A stretch of 6,067 nt of DNA from Candidatus Omnitrophota bacterium (GCA_018061225.1 JAGOUK010000088.1:1-6067), one strand, 5' to 3'. Shown: positions 1-5,614, counted from the stretch's first letter. Program-made: numbers and translations. The notes: a model not told the origin generated them from the letters alone.

Positions 1-1
1 G

Positions 2-115
2 GATCAACCCGGTTTTTTCACTCAATTAAGAAAACTCGTTTTCCGCAGCACCACACTGACTCAGCTGTTGGATAACCTTTCGCGCGCCGCCCGCATGGCT
101 GCCAGAGCCGCTTAA
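2..115 (+). CDS. Possible 3' end of an upstream gene (partial, unrecognised)
   Basis: One forward frame is open from the window edge to a TAA at 113-115, giving 37 residues that end in an Arg/Ala-rich, probably helical stretch (DNLSRAARMAARAA). No family is recognised. The stop lies at the foot of a small hairpin that could be a terminator, and the next gene follows on the same strand, so a preceding gene ending here would be sensible. Against it, the first dozen codons have AT-rich third positions, unlike the rest of the window, and a run of six T at 13-18 could itself be the tail of a terminator. A chance open frame of this length is quite possible. Confidence 0.2.
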   Translation, partial: DQPGFFTQLRKLVFRSTTLTQLLDNLSRAARMAARAA

Positions 116-138
116 GCCGGTTCTTCGGCTCAAATTTT
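115..138 (+). terminator. Possible weak intrinsic terminator upstream of glmU
   Basis: AGCCG (115-119) and CGGCT (126-130) form a 5-bp stem with a 6-base loop, followed by CAAATTTT. A competing 6-bp pairing, GAGCCG (105-110) with CGGCTC (126-131), is also possible. The stem is short and the T run is only four bases, so this is a weak candidate. Its support is mostly its position, just after a possible stop codon and before the glmU leader. Confidence 0.25.
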
Positions 139-162
139 CCGCTTCCATCACCATAAGCCCTG

Positions 163-171
163 TGTTAAGAT
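163..171 (+). promoter_or_regulatory. Possible extended -10 promoter for glmU
   Basis: TGTTAAGAT matches the extended -10 pattern TGnTAnnAT (four of six bases of TATAAT, plus the TG). No convincing -35 hexamer is seen 16-18 bases upstream, which is tolerated by extended -10 promoters. Transcription would start near 177-179, leaving a leader of only about 6-8 bases before the ATG. This agrees with the absence of a Shine-Dalgarno sequence there. The call rests on pattern alone. Confidence 0.3.
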
Positions 172-184
172 ACGCGACCTCGAT

Positions 185-1456
185 ATGAGACAGAAGGAAG
201 TCGCCGCCGTCATCCTCGCCGCTGGGGCGGGGACGCGCATGAAAAGCGAGCTTCCCAAAGTCCTTCACCCCGTTTGCGGGGTGCCTATGCTGGGCCACGT
301 GCTCAGCGCCGTCGGGGCGCTCGGGATCCGGGACACTTACGTGATCGTCGGACATCTGCGGAAGCAGGTTGGAGCGTACATAAAGAATTTTGACAGAAGA
401 GCCGAGGCGGTTACGCAGTGGCCGCCTCGCGGAACAGGCCATGCTCTTTTGCAGACGCGCAAGCAATTGCGGTCTTACTGCGGCTCGGTGCTTGTCTTGT
501 GCGGAGATGCCCCTTTAATCAGGAAGTCTTCGCTTGAGTCCCTCATCCGTACCCGCCATGCAAAAGACGCTTCCTGTGTCGTTCTCACTTTTAAGCTCGA
601 AGACCCGACCGGTTACGGCCGCATCGTCCGCGACGCGCGCGGCAAAGTCGTTCGCATTGTCGAGCAGCTGAACGCGACGCCGGATGAGAAGGCGATTCGC
701 GAAGTGAATTCCGGGATTTATTGCTTCGATGCCAAGGCGCTCTACAAGGCTCTGGACCGGGTGAAGCCGGACCCGATCAAGAAAGAGATTTACCTGACCG
801 ACGCGGTCGGGATACTGGCCGCCGAGGGCGGGGTAGAAGCGATCGTGACCGACACTCCCGAAGAGACGCTCGGGGTGAACACGCGGAAGGACCTGGCTTT
901 AGTGACGAAGATCCGCAAGACAGCCATTTTGGACCGGCTCATGTCAGCCGGGGTGACGATCGAAGACCCTGCGACGACATTCATCGGCGAAGGCGTCAAG
1001 ATCGGAGCCGATACCGTGATCCATCCAAACACGGTGATCGACGGTCCGGCGGTGATCGGCCGCAAATGCTCGATCGGGCCTTTCGCCCATATTCGCGCGG
1101 GCGTGAAGCTCGGGGACCAGGTCACGGTAGGAAATTTTGTTGAAGTGGTTCGCTCGACCGTGGGCGACCGGACGCTTGTGAAGCATCTCACTTACTTGGG
1201 TGACACGCAGGTCGGGTCCGACACCAATATCGGCGCCGGGACGATCACGGCAAATTTTGACGGCAAGAACAAGCACCGGACCGTTATCGGCCGCGGTGTG
1301 AAGGTCGGAAGCGGCACGGTGATCGTGGCGCCGGCGGCCTTGGGCGACAAGGCCGTGACCGGAGCGGGGGCGGTCGTGACGCGCGGCACCCGGGTCAAGC
1401 CGGGGCAGACGGTGGTGGGAGTGCCCGCCCGTCCGGCATCGAAGAAAAAAGTTTAG
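185..1456 (+). CDS. glmU: Bifunctional UDP-GlcNAc pyrophosphorylase / glucosamine-1-phosphate acetyltransferase GlmU
   Basis: GlmU acetylates glucosamine-1-phosphate with acetyl-CoA and then uridylylates it with UTP, making UDP-GlcNAc for peptidoglycan and lipopolysaccharide in the cytoplasm. Residues 1-240 are the nucleotidyltransferase domain: LAAGAGTRM at 11-19 with K25, Q78, GTGHA at 83-87, the metal-ligand Asp in CGDAPL (D108), DPTGYGRI at 140-147, and GVN ending at N232. Residues about 265-415 are a left-handed beta-helix of hexapeptide repeats with the catalytic His in HLTYLGD (H334), plus R304, Y337, N348, N357 and K363. The start places L11 exactly as in E. coli GlmU. No Shine-Dalgarno sequence precedes it. 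At 423 residues the protein is shorter than E. coli GlmU (456). The deficit lies early in the beta-helix, roughly two coils. The residue aligned with E. coli K351 is Val (V322), followed by Arg. Family assignment is very secure. Confidence 0.97.
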   Translation: MRQKEVAAVILAAGAGTRMKSELPKVLHPVCGVPMLGHVLSAVGALGIRDTYVIVGHLRKQVGAYIKNFDRRAEAVTQWPPRGTGHALLQTRKQLRSYCGSVLVLCGDAPLIRKSSLESLIRTRHAKDASCVVLTFKLEDPTGYGRIVRDARGKVVRIVEQLNATPDEKAIREVNSGIYCFDAKALYKALDRVKPDPIKKEIYLTDAVGILAAEGGVEAIVTDTPEETLGVNTRKDLALVTKIRKTAILDRLMSAGVTIEDPATTFIGEGVKIGADTVIHPNTVIDGPAVIGRKCSIGPFAHIRAGVKLGDQVTVGNFVEVVRSTVGDRTLVKHLTYLGDTQVGSDTNIGAGTITANFDGKNKHRTVIGRGVKVGSGTVIVAPAALGDKAVTGAGAVVTRGTRVKPGQTVVGVPARPASKKKV

Positions 1457-1489
1457 AGATCAGCGAGTTTTGTTTCGAACGATTTTTGT

Positions 1490-1493
1490 GGAG
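1490..1493 (+). promoter_or_regulatory. Shine-Dalgarno that decides the prs start
   Basis: GGAG lies 8 bases before the ATG at 1502 but only 2 bases before an in-frame GTG at 1496. This favours the ATG as the true start and removes two residues from the longest open frame. Confidence 0.7.
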
Positions 1494-1501
1494 ATGTGAT
1501 C

Positions 1502-2458
1502 ATGATAAAAAGTGGAAGACTGCTGCTCGTCTCAGGTAACGCGAATAAGCCTCTTGCCGAGGAGATCGCCAAATACCTTTCGACCTCGCTCTGCGGAGCG
1601 GTGGTGGACTCCTTCACGGAAGGAGAGATTCGGGTCCAAGTCCTGGATGACGTGCGCGGTTCGGATTGCTTCGTGATCCAGCCGACTTGCCCGGACCCCA
1701 ACAAGAATTTGATGGAGCTTTTGACCCTGATCGACGCGCTGAAGCGTTCTTCGGCGGAACGGATCACGGCCGTGCTCCCTTATTACGGCTACGCGCGCCA
1801 GGACCGCAAAGACCGCCCGCGGGTTCCGATCACGGCCAAGCTGGTCGCGAACCTGATCACGGTCGCCGGCGCCAACCGCGTGTTGACGCTCGACCTGCAC
1901 GCGGGTCAGATCCAGGGATTTTTTGACATTCCGCTGGACCATCTTTACGCGGTCAATGTGTTCGTGGATCACTTTGAGCGCAAGGGGATCAAGGACCTGG
2001 TCGTCGTATCGCCGGATGTCGGCGGCATCAAGATGGTTCGCGCCTACGCCAAGCGGATGAACTGTGACTTCGCCGTCGTCGACAAGCGCCGCATCGATGA
2101 TAAGAAGATCGAGGTCATGAATATCCTCGGCGAAGTCAAAGATAAGAACGTCATCATGGTCGATGATATCTGCGCCACCGCCGGCTCGCTCTGCGAAGCC
2201 GCCGAAGCGCTGCGCCGTGCCGGTGCCAAAAGTATTTATGCCGCGGTGACCCATGGCATTCTCTCGGGTCCCGCGATCGAACGTCTCGACAAGTCTTGTA
2301 TCGATGAGCTGTGCATCACCAACTCGATCCCGCTGAGCAAGGAAAAGTCGCATCCCAAGATCAAGGTGCTTTCGGTAGCGCCGCTTCTGGGCGAGGCAAT
2401 CCGGCGCATCCACCACGCGGAATCGGTGAGCGGTTTGTTCGGCTCGATCGTTCTTTAA
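1502..2458 (+). CDS. prs: Ribose-phosphate pyrophosphokinase (PRPP synthetase, class I)
   Basis: Prs transfers pyrophosphate from ATP to ribose-5-phosphate, making PRPP for purine, pyrimidine, histidine, tryptophan and NAD synthesis. The 318 residues match the usual family length of about 310-320. Visible landmarks are the opening SGNANKPLA (11-19), FTEGE and DDVRG (38-53), the ATP-binding YYGYARQDRK (94-103) with RVPITAK (107-113), the metal and ATP site DLHAGQIQGFFD (131-142), SPDVGG (170-175), the flexible-loop DKRR (194-197), and the PRPP-binding loop beginning VDD at 220-222. That loop reads VDDICATAGS. The Asp equivalent to E. coli D224 (VDDMIDTGGT) is Ala here, at 225. Everything else looks intact and no frameshift is present. 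It lies 45 bases after glmU and 30 before rplY, the order seen in Bacillus. Confidence 0.97.
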   Translation: MIKSGRLLLVSGNANKPLAEEIAKYLSTSLCGAVVDSFTEGEIRVQVLDDVRGSDCFVIQPTCPDPNKNLMELLTLIDALKRSSAERITAVLPYYGYARQDRKDRPRVPITAKLVANLITVAGANRVLTLDLHAGQIQGFFDIPLDHLYAVNVFVDHFERKGIKDLVVVSPDVGGIKMVRAYAKRMNCDFAVVDKRRIDDKKIEVMNILGEVKDKNVIMVDDICATAGSLCEAAEALRRAGAKSIYAAVTHGILSGPAIERLDKSCIDELCITNSIPLSKEKSHPKIKVLSVAPLLGEAIRRIHHAESVSGLFGSIVL

Positions 2459-2488
2459 CGTAACAGTTCTTTTAGGAGGAAACGTAGT

Positions 2489-3205
2489 ATGAAGCAGGTA
2501 TCCCTTTCGGTCGAAGCCAGAACCACGTCCGGCAAGTCGGCCAACAAAGTCATCCGCCGCGCGGGCAATATCCCCGCCGTCGTGTATCACCACGGGGAAG
2601 TTTCCTCGTCGGTCACCGTCGTCTCGAAGGAGCTCGATCAGATCCTTCATTCGGAAGCCGGTCAAAACGCGCTGATCAATCTCACGGTCAAGGACGAGCC
2701 GGCCCGCAAGGACCCGCGCCTGGTCGTGTTGAAGGAAGTGCAGCATCACCCGGTCACGGGCACCCCGATCCATGTGGACTTTCAGCAGATCTCCCTCACC
2801 GAGAAGACCCGCTTCGTGTTGCCGGTTATTCTCAAGGGCGAGTCGGTCGGCGTTAAGACCGACGGCGGAGTGCTCGAAGCTCCGATCCGCGAGATCGCGG
2901 TCCGCTGCCTGGTTACCCAGCTGCCGGAACACATCGAGATCGATATCACCAACTTGAAGCTCAACGACTCCATCCACATGTCGGACGTCAAGCTGCCGGA
3001 AGGCCTCGAAGTGCTGACCGACTCGCACGCGGTGCTCGCGCATGTCGCGGCTCCGTTCGTGGAGAAGCCGGTGGATGAAGCTGCCGCTACCTCGACCGAG
3101 CCTGAGCGCATCGAGAAGCCGAAGAAGGAAGTGGAAGGCGAAGCGGCGAAGGGCGGGGATGCCAAGGCGGCCCCGGCTCCGAAGGCCGAGGAGAAGAAGA
3201 AATAG
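2489..3205 (+). CDS. rplY: Large ribosomal subunit protein bL25, long CTC/TL5 form
   Basis: bL25 binds 5S rRNA in the large ribosomal subunit; the two-domain form is also called Ctc (general stress protein) or TL5. Residues 1 to about 95 are the 5S-binding domain, with GKSANKVIRRAGNIPAVVY (15-33) and the family motif HHPVTGTPIHVDF near its end. Residues about 100-190 are the second beta domain, with VGVKTDGGVLE and the PEHIEIDIT and LPEGLEVL segments. Residues 192-238 are a low-complexity tail rich in Lys, Glu, Ala and Pro, likely disordered. The start is fixed by AGGAGG at 2474-2479, nine bases upstream. The gene stands between prs and pth as in many bacteria. Tails of this kind are common in bL25 and vary by lineage. 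Confidence 0.95.
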   Translation: MKQVSLSVEARTTSGKSANKVIRRAGNIPAVVYHHGEVSSSVTVVSKELDQILHSEAGQNALINLTVKDEPARKDPRLVVLKEVQHHPVTGTPIHVDFQQISLTEKTRFVLPVILKGESVGVKTDGGVLEAPIREIAVRCLVTQLPEHIEIDITNLKLNDSIHMSDVKLPEGLEVLTDSHAVLAHVAAPFVEKPVDEAAATSTEPERIEKPKKEVEGEAAKGGDAKAAPAPKAEEKKK

Positions 3206-3220
3206 TTTGGAATTCGGCGG

Positions 3221-3232
3221 GACTCCAGAGTC
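3221..3232 (+). repeat. Short inverted repeat before pth
   Basis: GACTC-CA-GAGTC is a perfect 5-bp inverted repeat with a 2-base centre. It ends seven bases before the pth ATG, in the place where a Shine-Dalgarno sequence would be expected. The stem is too short for a stable hairpin, so a chance occurrence is likely. Confidence 0.3.
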
Positions 3233-3239
3233 GAACACC

Positions 3240-3812
3240 ATGAAAGCGGTGATCGGGCTCGGGAATCCAGGCGCGCAATACATCCGAACCCGGCACAACG
3301 CGGGATTTAGGGTGGTGGACGCGCTGACCGCCGGTAAGGGCTGGAGCGAAGAGCGCGAAAAACGTTCCTCGCTCGGAGGCCAGACGGTCCGCTACCGTTG
3401 TTCGGTTAAAAGCGGTGAATGGGTCGCGATCAAGCCGCTAACTTTCATGAATGCCTCAGGCGCCGCGTTCGTCGCGGCACTCAAGGACTTCGGGGTTGAA
3501 GCGGCGGATTCGCTGGTGATCCTGGACGATGTTAGTCTTCCGCTGGGGCGGCTGAGGCTAAAGCCCTCAGGCTCGTCGGGCGGACAAAAGGGTCTCGAAG
3601 ATATTTTGAATCTCGCGGGCACGGACCAGATCGCGCGCCTGAGATTCGGAGTCGGCAACGACAAGATGCCGCCGGACCTGGCGGCATTCGTGCTGGCAGA
3701 ATTTGAGCGGGAAGAAGAAAAAGTTTTGGAAGCGGCCATTGACCGGGCCAAAGACGCCGTCGGTGTCTGGGCCGGCTCCGGAATGGACGAAGCCATGAAC
3801 CGGTTTAACTAG
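3240..3812 (+). CDS. pth: Peptidyl-tRNA hydrolase
   Basis: Pth cleaves the ester bond of peptidyl-tRNAs dropped from the ribosome, recycling tRNA in the cytoplasm. The 190 residues fit the family (E. coli 194). Visible motifs are GLGNPG (6-11) with N9, TRHNAGF (17-23) with the catalytic base H19, KPLTFMNASG (65-74) with N71, and LDDVSLPLG (95-103) with D96 as the partner of the catalytic His. The segment that is GGHNGL in E. coli reads GGQKGL (114-119), so the positions of H113 and N114 are Gln and Lys. The ATG at 3240 is chosen because conserved sequence begins at once. A TTG at 3207 would add 11 unconserved residues. No strong Shine-Dalgarno precedes the ATG, so translation may depend on ribosomes ending rplY 34 bases upstream. 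Confidence 0.95.
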   Translation: MKAVIGLGNPGAQYIRTRHNAGFRVVDALTAGKGWSEEREKRSSLGGQTVRYRCSVKSGEWVAIKPLTFMNASGAAFVAALKDFGVEAADSLVILDDVSLPLGRLRLKPSGSSGGQKGLEDILNLAGTDQIARLRFGVGNDKMPPDLAAFVLAEFEREEEKVLEAAIDRAKDAVGVWAGSGMDEAMNRFN

Positions 3813-3823
3813 AGCGGTTTAAC
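3801..3823 (+). repeat. Perfect 9-base direct repeat at the end of pth
   Basis: CGGTTTAAC occurs at 3801-3809 and again at 3815-3823, with five bases between, a 14-base period. The first copy encodes the last three residues of Pth and the TAG stop follows it. The second copy lies in the rpsF leader. TGAACCG (3796-3802) can pair with CGGTTTA of the second copy (3815-3821) in a 7-bp stem including one G-U, with a 12-base loop. This may be a small tandem duplication, or part of a leader structure for rpsF; the data do not decide. Confidence 0.5.
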
Positions 3824-3838
3824 GAAGGAGAAGAAGCA

Positions 3839-4186
3839 GTGAATCAATACGAAGGTATCTTTATCATCAACACGACCCTGGATCCCCAGGCGATCCGCAA
3901 AGCCACCGCGGACATTCAGGACATCCTGACCCGCGAAGGCGGACAGATCGTCAATGTCGAGGAGTGGGGCCGCCGCAAACTCGCCTATGAGGTCAAGAAG
4001 CATTCGGACGGACATTATGTCCTCGTCAACTTCGATCTCCCGGGCATAAAAGTTTCGCGCGTGAAGGAGCTTGTCATCCTTAACGAAAACATCATCCGGC
4101 ATATCATTGTTCGCCGTGTCCCGCGTCCGGAAGTGACCGACGCGCCCCGCGAAGAAGCCGGGATGCAACACAGCTACGCCGAATAA
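3839..4186 (+). CDS. rpsF: Small ribosomal subunit protein bS6
   Basis: bS6 pairs with bS18 on the platform of the small subunit, where they bind 16S rRNA together. The 115-residue protein opens with NQYEGIFIINTTL (2-14) and carries the diagnostic WGRRKLAYEV (43-52), followed by GHYVLVNFDLPG and LNENIIRHIIVRR. Residues after about 98 form the short variable tail. The start is a GTG at 3839, supported by GGAG at 3827-3830 eight bases upstream and by alignment with the usual MxxYE opening of bS6. It begins 26 bases after pth and is followed by ssb and then rpsR, its binding partner. In several bacteria the S6:S18 complex represses this operon through the rpsF leader. The leader here is short, and no confident match to that RNA motif was found. 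Confidence 0.96.
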   Translation: MNQYEGIFIINTTLDPQAIRKATADIQDILTREGGQIVNVEEWGRRKLAYEVKKHSDGHYVLVNFDLPGIKVSRVKELVILNENIIRHIIVRRVPRPEVTDAPREEAGMQHSYAE

Positions 4187-4195
4187 GTCGGCGTA
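4175..4195 (+). repeat. 8-bp perfect hairpin over the rpsF stop codon
   Basis: TACGCCGA (4175-4182) and TCGGCGTA (4188-4195) pair perfectly around the loop ATAAG. The rpsF stop codon TAA (4184-4186) sits inside the loop. No T run follows, so it is not an intrinsic terminator. The ssb Shine-Dalgarno GGAG (4205-4208) is nine bases after the stem. It could tune translational coupling between rpsF and ssb or protect an mRNA 3' end; either role is inference. Confidence 0.6.
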
Positions 4196-4213
4196 TCAGC
4201 AAAAGGAGCCATC

Positions 4214-4681
4214 ATGGCCAGTCTCAACCGAGTGATGCTGATCGGCAATCTGACGCGCGATCCGGAGCTCCGCTACATTCCCAGCGGTACCGCCGTGACG
4301 ACATTTTCGATCGCCGTCAACCGCGTCTACAAGACGCCTTCCGGTGAAAAAAAGGAAGACGTCAGCTTCATCCGCATCGTGGTCTGGGGCAAGATGGGCG
4401 AAACCTGCGCCGAGTATCTCAAAAAGGGCAGTTCCTGCTTCGTGGAAGGACGCTTGCAAAGCCGCAGCTGGGACGCCCCGGACGGTCAGAAGCGTTCCAT
4501 CACCGAGGTGAACGCGCTCAATGTGCAATTTTTGGGCGGACGTCCCGGAGCCGGGCGCTCGTCAGAAGAGTATGGAGAGCATCAGCACGCTTCGAGCTCT
4601 CAGGGTCCGTTAGAAGAAATTTCGCTCGACATGCCGTCCGAACCCCCGGCGGGGATGGGCGGAGACGTCGCGCCGTTTTAA
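4214..4681 (+). CDS. ssb: Single-stranded DNA-binding protein
   Basis: SSB coats single-stranded DNA in replication, repair and recombination, normally as a tetramer, and recruits partners through its C-terminal tip. Residues 1-109 are the OB fold: LNRVMLIGNLTRDPELRY (4-21), FSIAVNR (31-37), VVWGKMGETCAEYLKKG (56-72), VEGRLQSRSW (77-86) and FLGG (106-109). Aromatic residues suited to stacking on bases include F52, W58 and W86. Residues 110-150 are a flexible linker rich in Gly, Ser, Glu and Pro. The protein ends GGDVAPF, a variant of the usual DDDIPF tip with the terminal Pro-Phe kept but only one acidic residue beside it. GGAG five bases before the ATG fixes the start. Its position between rpsF and rpsR is typical. 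Confidence 0.96.
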   Translation: MASLNRVMLIGNLTRDPELRYIPSGTAVTTFSIAVNRVYKTPSGEKKEDVSFIRIVVWGKMGETCAEYLKKGSSCFVEGRLQSRSWDAPDGQKRSITEVNALNVQFLGGRPGAGRSSEEYGEHQHASSSQGPLEEISLDMPSEPPAGMGGDVAPF

Positions 4682-4705
4682 CATTGAAACAAGAGGAGAA
4701 TCAAA

Positions 4706-4972
4706 ATGCCGCCCATTAAACGCGGCCGCGCTTCCGCGGCTAAGCTCAAGAACAAGAAGAAAAAAGTCTTCCGCAAGAAGATTTGCAAATTCTGCACCGA
4801 CAAGGTGTTCATCATTGACTACAAAGACACCCCGCGCCTGCAGCGCTTCCTGACCGAGAAGGGGAAGATCATTTCCCGCAAGATCAACGGAAGCTGCAGC
4901 GGCTGCCAGCAGGAACTGACCGCCGCCATCAAGATGGCGCGCGAAATCGCGCTTCTGCCGTACGCGGCTTAA
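4706..4972 (+). CDS. rpsR: Small ribosomal subunit protein bS18, four-cysteine (C+) form
   Basis: bS18 binds the platform of the small subunit with bS6. The 88-residue protein has a very basic N-terminus (residues 5-25), then CKFC (27-30), the family core IDYKDTPRLQRFLTEKGKI (37-55), CSGC (64-67) and the closing AREIALLPY (78-86). The two CxxC pairs are placed to bind a zinc ion, as in the C+ form of bS18; E. coli bS18 lacks them. GAGGAG at 4693-4698, seven bases upstream, fixes the start. It lies 24 bases after ssb and 26 before rplI. A zinc-free paralog may exist elsewhere in the genome, as in some bacteria, but none is in this window. Confidence 0.96.
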   Translation: MPPIKRGRASAAKLKNKKKKVFRKKICKFCTDKVFIIDYKDTPRLQRFLTEKGKIISRKINGSCSGCQQELTAAIKMAREIALLPYAA

Positions 4973-4998
4973 GCCCCGACAGAACCAAGGAGACGAAC

Positions 4999-5577
4999 AT
5001 GAAGGTTATTTTGAATCAAAACGTCGAGAACGTCGGTTCCGTCGGTGAAGTCGTCAAAGTTTCGGACGGATTCGCCCGTAACTTCCTCATCCCTCAAGGG
5101 TGGGCGGCCACTGCCACCGAAGGCAACATCCGCGTCATCGAGCTCAAGCAGGCCAAGGCCATTGAGCAGGAAAAAGAAGCCCGCGGCAAGGCCGAAGAAA
5201 TCGCCAAGCGCGCCCGCACGCTGCAGGTTTCGATCGAAGCAACCGTCGGTGAAGACGGCAAGCTGTTCGGATCCGTCACTTCCGCCGAGATCTCCGATGC
5301 TCTTAACGAGCTTGGAGTGACCGTCGACAAGAAGCATGTCCGCGTGCCCAAGGCGATCCGCAAAGTCGGCGCCCATGACATCGAACTGCGCCTGTATCAC
5401 AATGTCCGCGCGCTGCTGAAGATCCAGGTGACTTCGAAGAAGTCTGCCGTCAAGGAAGTCAAAGCCGCCGCCGAGACGACGGAAGCCGCGGAGACCGAGG
5501 TCAAGGAAGTCAAGAAGGCCAAAGAGCCCAAGGCTGCCAAGGAACCTAAAAAGTCCAAGAAAGAAGCCAAAGCCTAA
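4999..5577 (+). CDS. rplI: Large ribosomal subunit protein bL9 with a charged C-terminal extension
   Basis: bL9 binds 23S rRNA near the L1 stalk and supports reading-frame fidelity. Residues 1-40 are the N-terminal domain, with the signature running from NVGSVGEVVKVSDGFARNFL (11-30) into IPQG. Residues about 44-75 are the long connecting helix, rich in Glu, Lys and Ala. Residues about 76-146 are the C-terminal domain, with GEDGKLFGSVTSAEI (84-98). The protein is 192 residues against about 148 in E. coli. The excess is a Lys/Glu/Ala tail at 147-192 with repeated KEVK and KEPK units, encoded by DNA containing a 14-base direct repeat. GGAG at 4989-4992 is six bases before the ATG. It is the last gene before the strong hairpin and probably ends the ribosomal block of the operon. 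Confidence 0.96.
   Translation: MKVILNQNVENVGSVGEVVKVSDGFARNFLIPQGWAATATEGNIRVIELKQAKAIEQEKEARGKAEEIAKRARTLQVSIEATVGEDGKLFGSVTSAEISDALNELGVTVDKKHVRVPKAIRKVGAHDIELRLYHNVRALLKIQVTSKKSAVKEVKAAAETTEAAETEVKEVKKAKEPKAAKEPKKSKKEAKA
5449..5513 (+). repeat. 14-base direct repeat inside the rplI tail
   Basis: GTCAAGGAAGTCAA occurs at 5449-5462 and 5500-5513, both in the frame encoding VKEVK. The 51-base distance is a multiple of three, so the units repeat in the protein as well. This fits growth of the low-complexity tail by duplication, though a simple codon bias on repeated Lys-Glu could produce much of it. Confidence 0.6.
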
Positions 5578-5582
5578 TTCAA

Positions 5583-5614
5583 GCAGATCAGCCGCCTCAC
5601 GGCGGCTGATCTGC
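5583..5614 (+). terminator. Perfect 14-bp hairpin between rplI and dnaB, probable terminator or attenuator
   Basis: GCAGATCAGCCGCC (5583-5596) and GGCGGCTGATCTGC (5601-5614) pair without a mismatch around the loop TCAC. It begins five bases after the rplI stop codon. The next bases are CGACCC, and only then GTTTCTGTTT, so the T run is offset by about six bases and interrupted. It is the strongest secondary structure in the window and sits in the largest gap between genes. Because it is symmetric, it could also act on the minus strand, but no minus-strand gene is seen here. Confidence 0.75.

Noticed and set aside
1..20. The 5' edge as the end of a tRNA or other RNA gene
   Set aside because: No T-arm, acceptor stem pairing or CCA pattern could be made out. 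The T run at 13-18 might be a terminator tail, but its stem would lie outside the window.
26..466. A 146-residue minus-strand frame over the glmU start
   Set aside because: It overlaps the conserved nucleotidyltransferase motif of glmU, shows no family resemblance, and is best explained as a shadow frame.
3042..3239. An upstream extension of the pth frame into rplY
   Set aside because: The added residues are an Arg/Ser-rich out-of-frame reading of the rplY tail. Conserved Pth sequence begins directly at the ATG at 3240.
1532..3298. A 588-residue open frame on the minus strand across prs, rplY and part of pth
   Set aside because: It is fully antisense to three clearly recognised genes. It has the Arg/Asp/His-rich composition expected of the shadow of GC-rich coding DNA and no recognisable domain.
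4175..4195. The rpsF-ssb hairpin as an intrinsic terminator
   Set aside because: No T run follows the stem, and ssb, with a good ribosome site, follows at once. Termination here would cut the operon before essential genes.
5449..5513. A CRISPR-like or mobile-element repeat in rplI
   Set aside because: There are only two copies, in frame, inside a low-complexity protein tail. No further units, spacers or terminal inverted repeats are present.
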